From: JAAFJM01 sp964529175
GTDB lineage: Bacteria > Bacteroidota > Bacteroidia > UKL13-3
Direction of reading: 5' to 3'
DNA: 64,000 nucleotides
NCBI GenBank assembly: GCA_964529175.1
Contig: CAZGVO010000002.1
Location: 62,001 to 126,000 of the forward strand
Below, in pieces: positions 1 through 8,259 of the stretch (position 1 is the first letter of the stretch; the number at the start of each line of letters is the position of its first letter). The notes beneath the pieces are model-generated. The model saw nothing but the letters and a program-made list of their open reading frames with translations. It was not told the DNA's origin and ran no database searches. The translations under genes and the position numbers were made by a program.

Positions 1-337
1 TAAAAACATAAATATTAAAGGTGTAAATACCTTTTGTATAAAATAACAATGCAATAATTAGTGATAAAAATACAATGATATGTTTATTGTTTAAAATGTG
101 TTTAGTGAAAATATAACTGCTGTATAAAAAACATATAATCAGGTAAAGGTTAAAAAAAATGATGTTGTTGATTTTATAGAGGGAGCAATAATCAAGTGCT
201 AATTGATTAAGTAAAGTAGTTAATACAAAATAAAAGAAAACTTTGGTTTGGCTCGAAAAATATTTAAACATACCTATTCCTATGATTATAGAGAATAGGT
301 ATGCTAAATTGAGTAATATGTTGAAAAAAGTTAGCAA
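1..337 (-). CDS. Partial membrane protein, N-terminal part, runs off the window start
   Basis: Reading the minus strand, a frame stays open from just after an in-frame stop at 347-349 to base 1. Possible starts are TTG at 337 or ATG at 271. The translation is very hydrophobic (for example LTFFNILLNLAYLFSIIIG and IIVFLSLIIALLFYTKG) with short charged loops, as in a polytopic membrane protein. It would start within a few bases of the stop of the next gene upstream (331-693), consistent with an operon. No family is recognised. In AT-rich DNA a hydrophobic open frame of about 110 codons can arise by chance, so confidence is moderate. Confidence 0.45.
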   Translation of the reverse strand, partial: MLTFFNILLNLAYLFSIIIGIGMFKYFSSQTKVFFYFVLTTLLNQLALDYCSLYKINNIIFFNLYLIICFLYSSYIFTKHILNNKHIIVFLSLIIALLFYTKGIYTFNIYVF

Positions 338-693
338 TTTAAATCGTTATCTACTGAGCATGTAACTGGGCAAGGTATTCCAAAGTCCATAATTTCACCT
401 GTAGTTATGTCGTTGCCACTTGGATCTACACCTACTATAACCAAACACTGGGTTTGGTCGGCTTTTAAACCATAGTACATGCGGGCGCCTACACAACCTT
501 CTTGGTTAAGCAGCGAAATAAGTGCATTTTTTCCAAAATACTCTCCTTTAATGTAAAAAGTTTCTGCGTCAAATTGATTGCGGTAACGGGCAGTAAGTTC
601 TGATGCTTCTGCTAATGAAATGGCGTGTTCTTCGTCTCCTGTAAAATTCATAATTATTTGGTTGGTTAATGTGTTGCATTTTATCATTATCAC
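331..693 (-). CDS. Conserved hypothetical protein, 120 aa
   Basis: A soluble-looking 120-residue protein with no signal peptide or membrane segment. The middle holds a YYGL motif followed by a hydrophobic strand (CLVIVGVDPSGND), and the C-terminus is cysteine-containing (GIPCPVTCS, final C). Proteins of this layout, with a VGVD-x-x-GND strand followed by a PCP-x-x-C tail, recur in Bacteroidota genomes as uncharacterised proteins; no function is known to me. The first two ATGs (693 and 687) are both possible starts. The gene reads away from the defence island and ends against the partial membrane gene, so it probably belongs to the left flank rather than the island. Confidence 0.7.
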   Translation of the reverse strand: MIMIKCNTLTNQIIMNFTGDEEHAISLAEASELTARYRNQFDAETFYIKGEYFGKNALISLLNQEGCVGARMYYGLKADQTQCLVIVGVDPSGNDITTGEIMDFGIPCPVTCSVDNDLNC

Positions 694-786
694 ATATTAG
701 GGTAAACCTTAAAATACTGCTCCAACGCTTCATTTTGGTAAGCCTTTGTTAATCAAATTATAAATTTAGAAACAGGGTGTTTGTAG

Positions 787-826
787 TATGGTACTTTATA
801 ACCATATATGGTTATAAAGTACCATA
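787..826. repeat. Perfect 40-bp palindrome, left island boundary
   Basis: Every base pairs with its mirror around 806/807. The half-site is GGTTATAAAGTACCATA (810-826) and its exact complement is at 787-803. A third, near-identical half-site in direct orientation (GGTTATTTAGTACCATA, 836-852) follows ten bases later. It could be a dimeric protein-binding site, a recombination site or a cruciform. A degenerate version with the same geometry is at 11302-11335. Confidence 0.85.
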
Positions 827-833
827 TTTATTT

Positions 834-853
834 TTGGTTATTTAGTACCATAA
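834..853 (+). repeat. Left copy of 20-bp direct repeat flanking the defence island
   Basis: TTGGTTATTTAGTACCATAA occurs exactly here and at 11346-11365, in the same orientation, and brackets the defence island. In both places it follows a palindrome or hairpin built from the same half-site. Similarity continues more weakly for about 25 bases to the right, so the true repeat is a composite of roughly 90 bp. It may be an att-like duplication or two members of a dispersed repeat family. Confidence 0.75.
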
Positions 854-1000
854 TTTTTAAAAAACTAAATATTTATTTTGAAATAGAACAATGTTTATAA
901 AAAGTATATCCATTGTTAGTTTGGTTTTTCACCAATCAATTAATCAAATAAGTGAATAGCGTAAAAAATAAAGGAACTAACTAAATAGTATTTTAAACTA

Positions 1001-1330
1001 ATGAAACAATATTACTTACACGTAAATAACAAGCAAGAAGGGCCATTTAGTTTTGATGAACTAAAACAATTGTCGCTTCATTCTGAAGTATTGATATGGT
1101 ACGATGGTATTGAAAATTGGAAAGAAGCAGGCCAAATTGAGGTGTTAAAAGATTTTTTTACAACAAAACATTCGGTAGAATTTAGTACAGGTTTATTAAG
1201 GCTTCATCATGGCACTAAACCTATTGCTAATAATACCGAAAAGGATAAAAATTGGCCAATACTATTGGTATATATAGTATTGTTTTTGGCATTGGTATAT
1301 GGCGTTTTTACTTATTTAAATATTATATAA
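1001..1330 (+). CDS. GYF_2-domain protein with C-terminal membrane anchor
   Basis: Residues 1-55 match the GYF_2 pattern: YYL near the start, then GPFSFDELKQL, LIWYDG and W-x-x-A. This small beta-rich domain is common in Bacteroidota membrane proteins and is thought to bind peptides. A basic and polar linker leads to one membrane helix at about residues 84-106 (WPILLVYIVLFLALVYG), so the domain should face the cytoplasm with the tail in the membrane. It is the first gene inside the left boundary repeat and is followed after 37 bases by the DUF1353 gene in the same direction. Its link to defence is positional only. Confidence 0.75.
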   Translation: MKQYYLHVNNKQEGPFSFDELKQLSLHSEVLIWYDGIENWKEAGQIEVLKDFFTTKHSVEFSTGLLRLHHGTKPIANNTEKDKNWPILLVYIVLFLALVYGVFTYLNII

Positions 1331-1367
1331 AATTAGGTGTTTAGCAATAAGTAATAGTATAAATAAA

Positions 1368-1829
1368 ATGGCTGTTATGAAAATAAAATACAGAGACTTA
1401 AAAAGTTACAAGTATCAGTTAGTGTTTGATTATGAGATAGATATACTGAAAGAGTTAAATATTGATATTGGCCCTTTTAATGTACTCATAGAAGGTGGAG
1501 GGAAAAAATTTATAGAGTTAAAGCCAAACGGAAAACTCAAGGTTTTTGATGGTTACTCGTGGGATGGGCCAAGCGGACCAACCTTTGATACCAAAAACTT
1601 TATGCGAGGTTCGTTGGTGCACGATGCTTTGTACCAGCTTATACGCGAGCAAAAAATTAATAGCAATAGAAGGGCTTTGTTTGATGAAGTGCTTTATACC
1701 ATTTGTATACAAGATGGTATGTGGCCTTTAAGAGCTAAAATAGATTGGCTTGGACTAAAATGGTTTGGCGCTGCTGCTGCCAAACCCAAAGGACAAGAAC
1801 CCCAAGAAATTATATACGAAGCCCCATAA
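1368..1829 (+). CDS. DUF1353-family protein
   Basis: The 153-residue protein carries the DUF1353 signature: a glycine- and tryptophan-rich GYSWDGPSGPT (residues 62-72) and then SLVHDALYQ with an H85-D86 pair. DUF1353 proteins are frequent in phages and mobile elements; their biochemical role is unknown to me, although the invariant His-Asp pair suggests a metal-binding or hydrolytic site. The start is ATG 1368, with an alternative in-frame ATG at 1377. It sits between the GYF_2 gene and the first cassette-spacer hairpin (1839-1876), which supports a mobile-element origin for this end of the island. Confidence 0.75.
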   Translation: MAVMKIKYRDLKSYKYQLVFDYEIDILKELNIDIGPFNVLIEGGGKKFIELKPNGKLKVFDGYSWDGPSGPTFDTKNFMRGSLVHDALYQLIREQKINSNRRALFDEVLYTICIQDGMWPLRAKIDWLGLKWFGAAAAKPKGQEPQEIIYEAP

Positions 1830-1838
1830 ATAATTAAC

Positions 1839-1876
1839 AAAAGGAGTAAAACCGAAAACCCTTTATAGAGTATGAG
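1839..1876 (+). repeat. Cassette-spacer hairpin R1
   Basis: AAAAGGAGTAAAACCGAAAA followed by CCCTTT folds as AAAGG(A)GT / ACCCTTT with one bulged A and a ten-base loop AAAACCGAAA (1848-1857). The same loop and a similar stem with a bulge recur at 5281-5323, and a relative is at 11195-11232. It lies 74 bases before the caspase-NACHT start, so its AAGGAG is too far away to act as a ribosome-binding site. Confidence 0.7.
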
Positions 1877-1884
1877 ACAACACT

Positions 1885-1920
1885 AGTTGGGTAAATAGAT
1901 TAATAATAGTCAATCCAACT
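1885..1920. repeat. Inverted repeat upstream of the caspase-NACHT gene
   Basis: AGTTGGGT (1885-1892) pairs with ATCCAACT (1913-1920) through eight positions including one G-T pair, around a 20-base loop. Hairpins with the same GTTGG/CCAAC ends occur at 11153-11172 and 48920-48980. It may be an operator, a leader RNA structure or part of a recombination site. Confidence 0.5.
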
Positions 1921-1950
1921 ATCAGAACAGTTATAAAATAGAAACAAAAC

Positions 1951-4900
1951 ATGAAAAATCATCTTTTACTAATAGGTATTGATAATTATAATTACTTCCC
2001 CAAAGAGATATCTTATCTACCAACTTGCGTTAAAGATATTGTTGATTTCAAATATGTTCTTCTAGAAAAGTATCATTTTGAACAAGAAAACATAATTGAA
2101 TTGTTGGATGAAAATGCAACTAATGAAAACATACAACTAAAACTTGAAAATTATAGTAAAAATCTAGATGAAACCACAAACTTGATAATATATTTTTCTG
2201 GACATGGTGGTTTCAGAAAAGGCACACAAAAAGGATATTGGATTCCTTCTGACGGATTAAATACTGAATTTACTACTTGGATACCAAATGAAACGATTAT
2301 TGAAATAGTAAAAAAAATAAATGCTAAACATATTGTAATTATTTCCGACTGTTGTTTTTCAACCTCTTTATTGATTTCAAATACAAAAAAAGGTATTCAA
2401 AATGTTTCATTAGAAAATTTCAAATCAAGATGGGCCCTAACTTCTGGCAGAAAAGAAACTTATTGTGGAGATATTAATGCAAATAGCTTTTTTGGGGAAA
2501 GTATTATAACTTTTTTGGCAAATGCTGAAAGTGATGTGAGAATTGGAACTTTAATTGAATACATAAAAGAAAAATTTAAAAATAACGTATTACAACAACC
2601 ACAGGGGCATCCAATTTTAGATTCAAATCATGATTGTGGGGAGTTTGTTTTTAAAATAAAAGAAAGGAAAAAATTGTTTGAAGCTGAACTAAAGGGTTAT
2701 AATAAATTCAAAAGGCTGGTAGATAATTATATTAAATCTAGAAATTCAGACGAAATAGAAAACTTTGAAGATAAAACTAATAAAATTGGATACATATTAC
2801 TTAGAGATCATGATAAAATTATTAGCTCAACTGTATACTATCTATATTTATACAACAATATCACTCAAACTAAAACATTAGCATATTTAAAAGAAAAACA
2901 CAAATATATTTTTAATAGAAATACAGTACTCATAATACCAAATGAGAAGGAGCAAACTCATCCTGAAAGAAGATTATCTAATATTTCAAAGTTGTTTGCA
3001 CCTCGAAATAGTTTTTATTTGGATGATTTTATTAATGAAATTAGTAAAAAATACTTAAAAAGAGAAGATGATGAAAGTGATGAAAAGTACTTAAATATAA
3101 ATAATTTTATACTACCAGATTTTAAAACTAATGATAAAAACCAAAAAATTGATGCGGAAAGGTGGCTACAAAAAACAGACAATCCAATATTGGTTATTAA
3201 AGGGGCAGCTGGAATTGGCAAAACAACGTATGCTAAATATATTTCTGATTTATTTCAAAAGAAAAACATACAAACAAGAAAAATTAGTACCGTTCTTTTT
3301 ATAGATTCCAATGAAATTCAAGATGAACTAATTTATTCAAAAAACTTAGGTAAAAAAATTGATTTATATAGTTTTTATAAAGCTGCAACAATTAACGATT
3401 TATCATTCGATGATGAGTTGTTTTCAATTAACTTGGATGCGGGAAAAATTCTATTAATCATTGATGGATTAGATGAAATAATTTCAAAAAATCACTCATT
3501 TGATATTGATTATTTTTTTAAGTCGATAAGTTCATCAAATGCAGGGCTTGGAAATAGTAAGATAATAATTACAACCAGATCTTACTTTTGGGACAAGTCA
3601 AATATTGTTGATGATATAATATATGATATTGAATTGCTTCCTTTTAATTTGGAAAAAGCAAAATCGTTTTTCGAAAAAAGCTTTGTTAATCAAGAAAATA
3701 AAGTAAAAAAAGCACTAAATATTTCAGAAGATTTCAAATTTACCTCTGAAGAAAATAGCTACAATTATCATCCTTTTGTTTTAGATATTATTAAAGAAAT
3801 TGTTGAGAGTAATGACCAAATATTATTTAGTGACACCACCTTTATTTCAAAAATTCTAAATAATGAGATTAAAATAGACTACATAATTGGAAGAATTTGT
3901 GAACGAGAAGTAAAAAGAGTTCAACAAATTGAGATTGATAATCAAATCAAGTTGTTTATTTATTTAGCAATAAATGAAAATGGTAAATTTCAAGAAAATA
4001 ATATCAAATCACATTTAAAAGAGATTTTAAATATTAACGATGTAAGCTCAAACATAGTTGAATCGATCAAATCGCATCCTTTTTTAATTTTTAGTAATAC
4101 AAGTCATACACTTTCTTTCAAATATGATTTTTTTGAAAACTATTTTATTAGTTTATCAATATCTAAATTAATTGATTTAAACGAAGATTCCCTTATTGAT
4201 TATAATACAATAAAAATACTATCTCAAAAATTTTATCATGGATCCGACACAATTAAAAATATTACTAAAAGAACAACAACATGGAACGATTCTAATCTAC
4301 TTAAAATAAATGATTTAATTGGAAAAATTAAATTATTTAAAACAGAAGATACTAATCTTCTGAAAAGAGCGATTTCTGGGATTTTTAATTTAGCATTATC
4401 AATAAATTTTAAGTTTAAAACAAATAATAGAGGTCAAAATACACAATTAGTAAAAGATATTTTTTTAAATCAGAATAATCAAATTGAAAATTTAGTTTTA
4501 TTAAATTTAAATAGCATTGAAGAGAAAATTAGATTTGATTTCTCAAATTTAACATTTGAGAATTGCATATTCGAAAATTATAATCAATTTTGGGATTGTA
4601 ATCTAAACGAAAGTACATATTTCCATAAATGTTCATTAAAAAACATAGGTGAACTAAGAAAAGAGGTTAGTATTCGAAGAGAAAATTTTATTGATTGTGA
4701 TGATGATAATACATTGTATAGTTCATTTAGGTTAAATAAGACAATTGATGAGTTCAAAACCACAAAAATAGTTAACTTTCTGGAAGATTTTTTTAAAATA
4801 TTCTACAAGAAAGGTCGTTTTAAAAGAATTTCAGATCATCTTGTAAGAGAAAGTCACAATTTTTCACGAATCAATCAAATAGGAATTAAAATTGATGTTT

Positions 4901-5076
4901 TATATGAAATTCTGGTTCAAAATGAATATTTAATTATAAAAATCGATAAAAGTCATGGCGATTTGAAAATTGGTATTAATCCCAATAAAGATGAGGTTGT
5001 ACTTAAATTTATAAGTGAAGGCAAACAAACAGAATCATTATTAAAAATTATTAAAGCTATTTCAGAAAAACTATAA
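1951..5076 (+). CDS. Caspase-NACHT (NLR-like) defence protein with pentapeptide-like repeats
   Basis: A large multidomain protein of 1041 residues. The N-terminal caspase-like (peptidase C14) domain, about 1-230, has LLIGIDNY, the catalytic His in SGHGG (H85) and the catalytic Cys in SDCCFS (C135). A NACHT-type STAND NTPase follows, with Walker A GAAGIGKTT (418-426) and Walker B ILLIIDGLDEI (500-510). Residues about 857-905 resemble pentapeptide repeats (FSNLTFENCIFEN, CNLNESTYFHKCSLKN) and may form the sensor. Known relatives, the bacterial NACHT anti-phage proteins, detect phage components, oligomerise and switch on the N-terminal effector; here that would be proteolysis leading to abortive infection. 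Both catalytic and ATP-binding residues are present, so it looks functional. It lies between spacer hairpins R1 and R2. Codon use is very AT-rich. Confidence 0.88.
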   Translation: MKNHLLLIGIDNYNYFPKEISYLPTCVKDIVDFKYVLLEKYHFEQENIIELLDENATNENIQLKLENYSKNLDETTNLIIYFSGHGGFRKGTQKGYWIPSDGLNTEFTTWIPNETIIEIVKKINAKHIVIISDCCFSTSLLISNTKKGIQNVSLENFKSRWALTSGRKETYCGDINANSFFGESIITFLANAESDVRIGTLIEYIKEKFKNNVLQQPQGHPILDSNHDCGEFVFKIKERKKLFEAELKGYNKFKRLVDNYIKSRNSDEIENFEDKTNKIGYILLRDHDKIISSTVYYLYLYNNITQTKTLAYLKEKHKYIFNRNTVLIIPNEKEQTHPERRLSNISKLFAPRNSFYLDDFINEISKKYLKREDDESDEKYLNINNFILPDFKTNDKNQKIDAERWLQKTDNPILVIKGAAGIGKTTYAKYISDLFQKKNIQTRKISTVLFIDSNEIQDELIYSKNLGKKIDLYSFYKAATINDLSFDDELFSINLDAGKILLIIDGLDEIISKNHSFDIDYFFKSISSSNAGLGNSKIIITTRSYFWDKSNIVDDIIYDIELLPFNLEKAKSFFEKSFVNQENKVKKALNISEDFKFTSEENSYNYHPFVLDIIKEIVESNDQILFSDTTFISKILNNEIKIDYIIGRICEREVKRVQQIEIDNQIKLFIYLAINENGKFQENNIKSHLKEILNINDVSSNIVESIKSHPFLIFSNTSHTLSFKYDFFENYFISLSISKLIDLNEDSLIDYNTIKILSQKFYHGSDTIKNITKRTTTWNDSNLLKINDLIGKIKLFKTEDTNLLKRAISGIFNLALSINFKFKTNNRGQNTQLVKDIFLNQNNQIENLVLLNLNSIEEKIRFDFSNLTFENCIFENYNQFWDCNLNESTYFHKCSLKNIGELRKEVSIRRENFIDCDDDNTLYSSFRLNKTIDEFKTTKIVNFLEDFFKIFYKKGRFKRISDHLVRESHNFSRINQIGIKIDVLYEILVQNEYLIIKIDKSHGDLKIGINPNKDEVVLKFISEGKQTESLLKIIKAISEKL

Positions 5077-5162
5077 TTTTATTAGGCTTTTGCTTATTAT
5101 CCTTTGTGTAAATTATTTAAAAAATTATCAGTTAATATAGTTAGGTCAATTCAAATAACTAT

Positions 5163-5261
5163 TTAAATTCATTGCAAATAAAATATAGTTTTTACTTACG
5201 ATGTTTTCAATGAATTTAATACTTCATCAAGTAATTGGCTAAACTATAGTAGTTTAATTAC
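5163..5261. repeat. Two nested or adjacent inverted repeats between defence modules
   Basis: TTAAATTCATTG (5163-5174) pairs perfectly with CAATGAATTTAA (5208-5219). Just after, GTAATT (5231-5236) pairs with AATTAC (5256-5261) and, inside it, AAACTA with TAGTTT (5241-5246 and 5250-5255). With R2 at 5281 this makes the 261-base gap after the caspase-NACHT gene highly structured. It may be a terminator plus leader structure or a recombination site. Confidence 0.55.
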
Positions 5262-5280
5262 GGAAAACTAAATTTTATTA

Positions 5281-5323
5281 AAAAAGGAGTAAAACCGAAA
5301 ATCCTGAAAAGAGTAGGTGTGAG
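5281..5323 (+). repeat. Cassette-spacer hairpin R2
   Basis: It shares AAAAGGAGTAAAACCGAAAA with R1 and also the downstream GAGTA...GTGAG block. It folds as AGGA(G)T / ATCCT with the identical ten-base loop AAAACCGAAA (5291-5300). The right half of the stem differs from R1 (TCCT instead of CCTTT), yet pairing is kept by a compensating shift. It sits 15 bases before the small membrane gene at 5338. Confidence 0.7.
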
Positions 5324-5337
5324 AAATAAAATATAGT

Positions 5338-5544
5338 ATGACACTTATAGCAATACTTATACCTTGGTTATCGTTTTTTTTAAGAGGAAAAATACTTTCG
5401 GGTATTGTATGTTTAATACTTCAAATTACTTTAATAGGTTGGCTTCCTGCTGCTATTTGGGCCGTAATGTCCCGCAACAATGCCAAGCAAAACAAAAAGT
5501 TAAAAGAAATGGAGCAAAGAATAATCAATGCTACCAATAAGTAA
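5338..5544 (+). CDS. Small membrane protein, Pmp3/YqaE-like
   Basis: A 68-residue protein with two closely spaced hydrophobic segments (about 2-14 and 20-45) joined by a short basic turn (LRGK), then a charged, probably cytoplasmic tail. The pattern IAILIPWLSFFLRG ... GWLPAAIWAV resembles the two-helix Pmp3/YqaE small proteolipid family. It follows spacer hairpin R2 and precedes another small membrane gene and a lipoprotein, all leading into qatABCD with no obvious terminator between. Whether it has a membrane role in defence is unknown. Confidence 0.65.
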   Translation: MTLIAILIPWLSFFLRGKILSGIVCLILQITLIGWLPAAIWAVMSRNNAKQNKKLKEMEQRIINATNK

Positions 5545-5567
5545 TAAAAAGTTTATAGCTTAATTAT

Positions 5568-5834
5568 ATGATGCCTAATACCAATTCAGATAATAACTTA
5601 ACCAATAATAATACTATTAATGTAAATGTAGCTTATCCTAAAAAAAGAACCACTAAGGCAAAGACTGCTAAACCAAAAAGTATAAAAACCAACTGGTATA
5701 AAAAAACCATTATAGCAGCAATAATTACCTTATTGCTATCCATAATAGGGTATTGGTTCAATAATTTATTAAATACAAAAAAATCAAATAACACTTTGCC
5801 TATAACCAATCAGGTAGAAGGCGTAAAACAATAA
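5568..5834 (+). CDS. Small single-pass membrane protein, Asn-rich N-terminus
   Basis: An 88-residue protein. Residues 1-22 are rich in Asn and Thr (NNLTNNNTINVNV), residues 25-46 are Lys-rich (KKRTTKAKTAKPK), and one transmembrane helix spans about 47-67 (TIIAAIITLLLSIIGYWF). The positive-inside rule puts the basic N-terminal half in the cytoplasm. No family is recognised. It lies 23 bases after the Pmp3-like gene and 7 bases before the lipoprotein gene, so the three are probably one transcription unit. Confidence 0.6.
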   Translation: MMPNTNSDNNLTNNNTINVNVAYPKKRTTKAKTAKPKSIKTNWYKKTIIAAIITLLLSIIGYWFNNLLNTKKSNNTLPITNQVEGVKQ

Positions 5835-5841
5835 TAACTCA

Positions 5842-6357
5842 ATGAAAACAATAAATACAAAATTTATTTTAGCCTTAACAGCCTTTTTTTTTATTATGTG
5901 CAGTATATCTTGCCAAAAAGGCGATACAGGCACTCCAGGGCAAAATGGCACAGGTAATATATCCAGCAGAACTTATACCGTTAATACGTGGGCTTATACA
6001 TCGCCAAACCATTATGTAAATTTAAGTGTGCCCGAACTTACCAATGCCAACATTAACTCATGCGCAGTAATGGTTTATTTTAGTACACCCAATAGCGATA
6101 GTTGGCGTGCAGTACCATTTGCTCAATACACTTCCACTAGTAATTATTATATGAATTGCAGCTCCAGTGTAGGAAACGCACAAGTAACTTGGTTTTACAA
6201 TTCTACAGTAAGTACTGGAGATAATCCAAATGAATACTATAATGCAACAAGCCAATTTAAGGTGGTAGTAATTGCAGCTGCCCTAAAGGCTAAAAATGCT
6301 AATGTTAATTACCAAAACTACAGTGAAGTAAAAGCAAAATTTGGTTTAAAAGATTAA
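5842..6357 (+). CDS. Collagen-like lipoprotein
   Basis: The N-terminus is a lipoprotein signal ending in a lipobox at C24 (MCSISC). Immediately after comes a short Gly-x-x stretch (GDTGTPGQNG), the remnant collagen-like motif found at the start of many Bacteroidota surface lipoproteins. The remaining 130 residues are Ser-, Asn- and Tyr-rich and predicted to be beta-strand rich, ending in a Lys-rich helix. Similar collagen-tagged lipoproteins are widespread in the phylum with no assigned function. Its stop lies 21 bases before qatA, so it may be co-transcribed with the Qat operon. Confidence 0.75.
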   Translation: MKTINTKFILALTAFFFIMCSISCQKGDTGTPGQNGTGNISSRTYTVNTWAYTSPNHYVNLSVPELTNANINSCAVMVYFSTPNSDSWRAVPFAQYTSTSNYYMNCSSSVGNAQVTWFYNSTVSTGDNPNEYYNATSQFKVVVIAAALKAKNANVNYQNYSEVKAKFGLKD

Positions 6358-6378
6358 GATTGTAAATTAATAAAATAT

Positions 6379-8259
6379 ATGTGGGCAGACAATGAAACAT
6401 CCGAAGATCTTTTAGGCTTCAAAGTACACGCTGATTTATTAGTAGACGTTATTAATGACGATAATGTACTTCCTGTAACAATTGGAGTGTTTGGAGACTG
6501 GGGAAGTGGGAAATCTAGTATTTTAAAAATAGTTGAAAAAGAATTAACAGGCGGTAAAAATGATGGTTTAAATGACGGCACTCTTGTCTTGTATTTCAAT
6601 GGTTGGGTTTTTGAAGGCTATGATGATGCAAAAGCAGCATTATTAGAGTCTATAATTGAAAGTTTTGATAAGCATAAAACCATAGGAAATAAAGTCAAAG
6701 ACAAAACTGCTAAACTCCTAAAGTCAGTAAAATGGATGAGATTGCTTGGATTGAGTTTTAAAAAAGTGATAGTACCCGGTGCGGCAGCTTTTTTAACAGG
6801 AGGAGCTTCATTATTGCCATTTTTGATGAATGAATTCTCTCAACTTAGTAAAGAAGATTTGGCAGAAAAGTTAAAAGGTGATGACGCAGAAGATTTTTTA
6901 AAAGATATTATTGAAAAGAATGAAGACAAAGAGGTTACAGTAGTTCGAGAATTTCGAGAAGACTTTAATGAAATGATTGAAAAATCAGGAATAAAAAAAC
7001 TTGTTGTAATAATTGATGATTTGGACAGATGTACTCCTGATAGGTTGATAGAAAATCTTGAAGCAATTAAGCTTTTCCTTAATGTAGAGAAAACGGCTTT
7101 TGTTATTGGTGCCGACCCAAGGATAGTGAGATTTGCAATTGAACACCGCTATAAAACTGATAACATCGAAAACTCAAGTGACCCAGACAGCAGAAATAAG
7201 AGAATTGTCAGTGATTACCTTGAAAAGCTAATTCAAATACCCTACTACTTGCCAAAATTAACTGACAATGAAGTTGAAACTTATTTGACTTTGCTTTATT
7301 CCAAAAAAATAATGGGAAACGATTTTATAAAAGTGATAACGGCATTTAGTAAAAATAGAGAGACTAATAGATACGATGTTTTTGGATTAGGTGATATTCA
7401 AGAATTCGCAAACTCACAGCAAAAACAAGAATTAACTGAAAGCATCTCACTTATTGCATCATTATCACCAATCATTACGGAAGGTCTTAAAGGCAATCCA
7501 AGGCAGATAAAAAGATTTTTAAACACTTTTACACTTCGCAATAGACTTGTTAAAGTTGCAAGAATAGCAGACTTTAAAATTGATATACTTGCTAAATTAA
7601 TGGTATTAGAATATTCAACAACAACCCTTTTTAAAGAACTATACAATTGGCAAACTTCTCAAAAAGGAGAACCTAAACAGATTTTGGTTTTAGAAGAGTT
7701 CGCATCCAAAGACACTATTGATGAAATTAAAAAGCAATTTTCCGCAGAGTGGGCATCTGAAAAAGTTGTCAAATGGTTAAATACAGAGCCCAAACTTTCC
7801 GGAGTTGATTTAAGAGATTACTACTGGATTTCAAGAGACCAACTTTCTACTACAATAAGCGGTGCCTCTTTAATTCCACCTCATATTAGAGTGTTAAGCA
7901 AAAGATTAATTAATCACGGGTCAGGAAGCATACTAAATAAAGAGGTTCAAAAAGAAATTAATGGAAAGCTAAATGATTCAGAAATTGAAACGCTTCTCAA
8001 TCTTTTAGAGAAAGAGTTAATCAAATCACCTGAAAATGACAGTATTCATAAAGTTTTTATTGAATTGATGATTCATAAAATCAAAGGTGCTATTGATTCT
8101 TATGTAAGAGCAATAAACAAAGCAGATAACACAAAAATACCATTTAGTTTAAGAAATGATTTTCAATTAGCAGCTAAAAATAATGCAGAAATAGAAAGTG
8201 TCTATAAGCATTTTTCAAAAGATTCAAGCATTCATAAAGCATTAAATCCAAAGAACTAA
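6379..8259 (+). CDS. qatA: QatA: KAP-family P-loop ATPase of the Qat defence system
   Basis: A 626-residue KAP NTPase. It starts with the family pattern DLLGFKVHADLL, then Walker A GDWGSGKS (39-46), a hydrophobic segment inserted in the NTPase (about 131-155, VIVPGAAAFLTGGASLLPFL), and Walker B VVIIDDLDRC (209-218), followed by the KAP signature NLEAIKLFL. NPRQIKRFLNTF marks the helical C-terminal part. KAP ATPases are membrane-associated through the inserted segment. In the QatABCD system this is the large ATPase that presumably powers or gates the complex. The stop overlaps the qatB start by one base (TAATG), indicating translational coupling. Confidence 0.92.
   Translation: MWADNETSEDLLGFKVHADLLVDVINDDNVLPVTIGVFGDWGSGKSSILKIVEKELTGGKNDGLNDGTLVLYFNGWVFEGYDDAKAALLESIIESFDKHKTIGNKVKDKTAKLLKSVKWMRLLGLSFKKVIVPGAAAFLTGGASLLPFLMNEFSQLSKEDLAEKLKGDDAEDFLKDIIEKNEDKEVTVVREFREDFNEMIEKSGIKKLVVIIDDLDRCTPDRLIENLEAIKLFLNVEKTAFVIGADPRIVRFAIEHRYKTDNIENSSDPDSRNKRIVSDYLEKLIQIPYYLPKLTDNEVETYLTLLYSKKIMGNDFIKVITAFSKNRETNRYDVFGLGDIQEFANSQQKQELTESISLIASLSPIITEGLKGNPRQIKRFLNTFTLRNRLVKVARIADFKIDILAKLMVLEYSTTTLFKELYNWQTSQKGEPKQILVLEEFASKDTIDEIKKQFSAEWASEKVVKWLNTEPKLSGVDLRDYYWISRDQLSTTISGASLIPPHIRVLSKRLINHGSGSILNKEVQKEINGKLNDSEIETLLNLLEKELIKSPENDSIHKVFIELMIHKIKGAIDSYVRAINKADNTKIPFSLRNDFQLAAKNNAEIESVYKHFSKDSSIHKALNPKN

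Larger units (their letters stand above)
694..1000. other. Gene-free stretch at the left island boundary
   Basis: These 307 bases lie between a minus-strand hypothetical gene and the first island gene. They carry a perfect 40-bp palindrome (787-826) and the left copy of the 20-bp direct repeat (834-853), listed separately. The stretch must also hold the divergent promoters. I found no exact TAnnTTTG box; the nearest approximation is at about 918-923. No short gene is visible. Confidence 0.6.

Noticed and set aside
1839..1846. AAAAGGAG as a ribosome-binding site for the caspase-NACHT gene
   Set aside because: It is over 100 bases from the start codon and belongs to the repeated hairpin motif; genes of this phylum rarely use Shine-Dalgarno sites.
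1885..1920. Classic integron attC site
   Set aside because: The GTTGGGT and ATCCAAC boxes match the core consensus in sequence but in the wrong order (GTTRRRY first); reverse complementing does not change the order.
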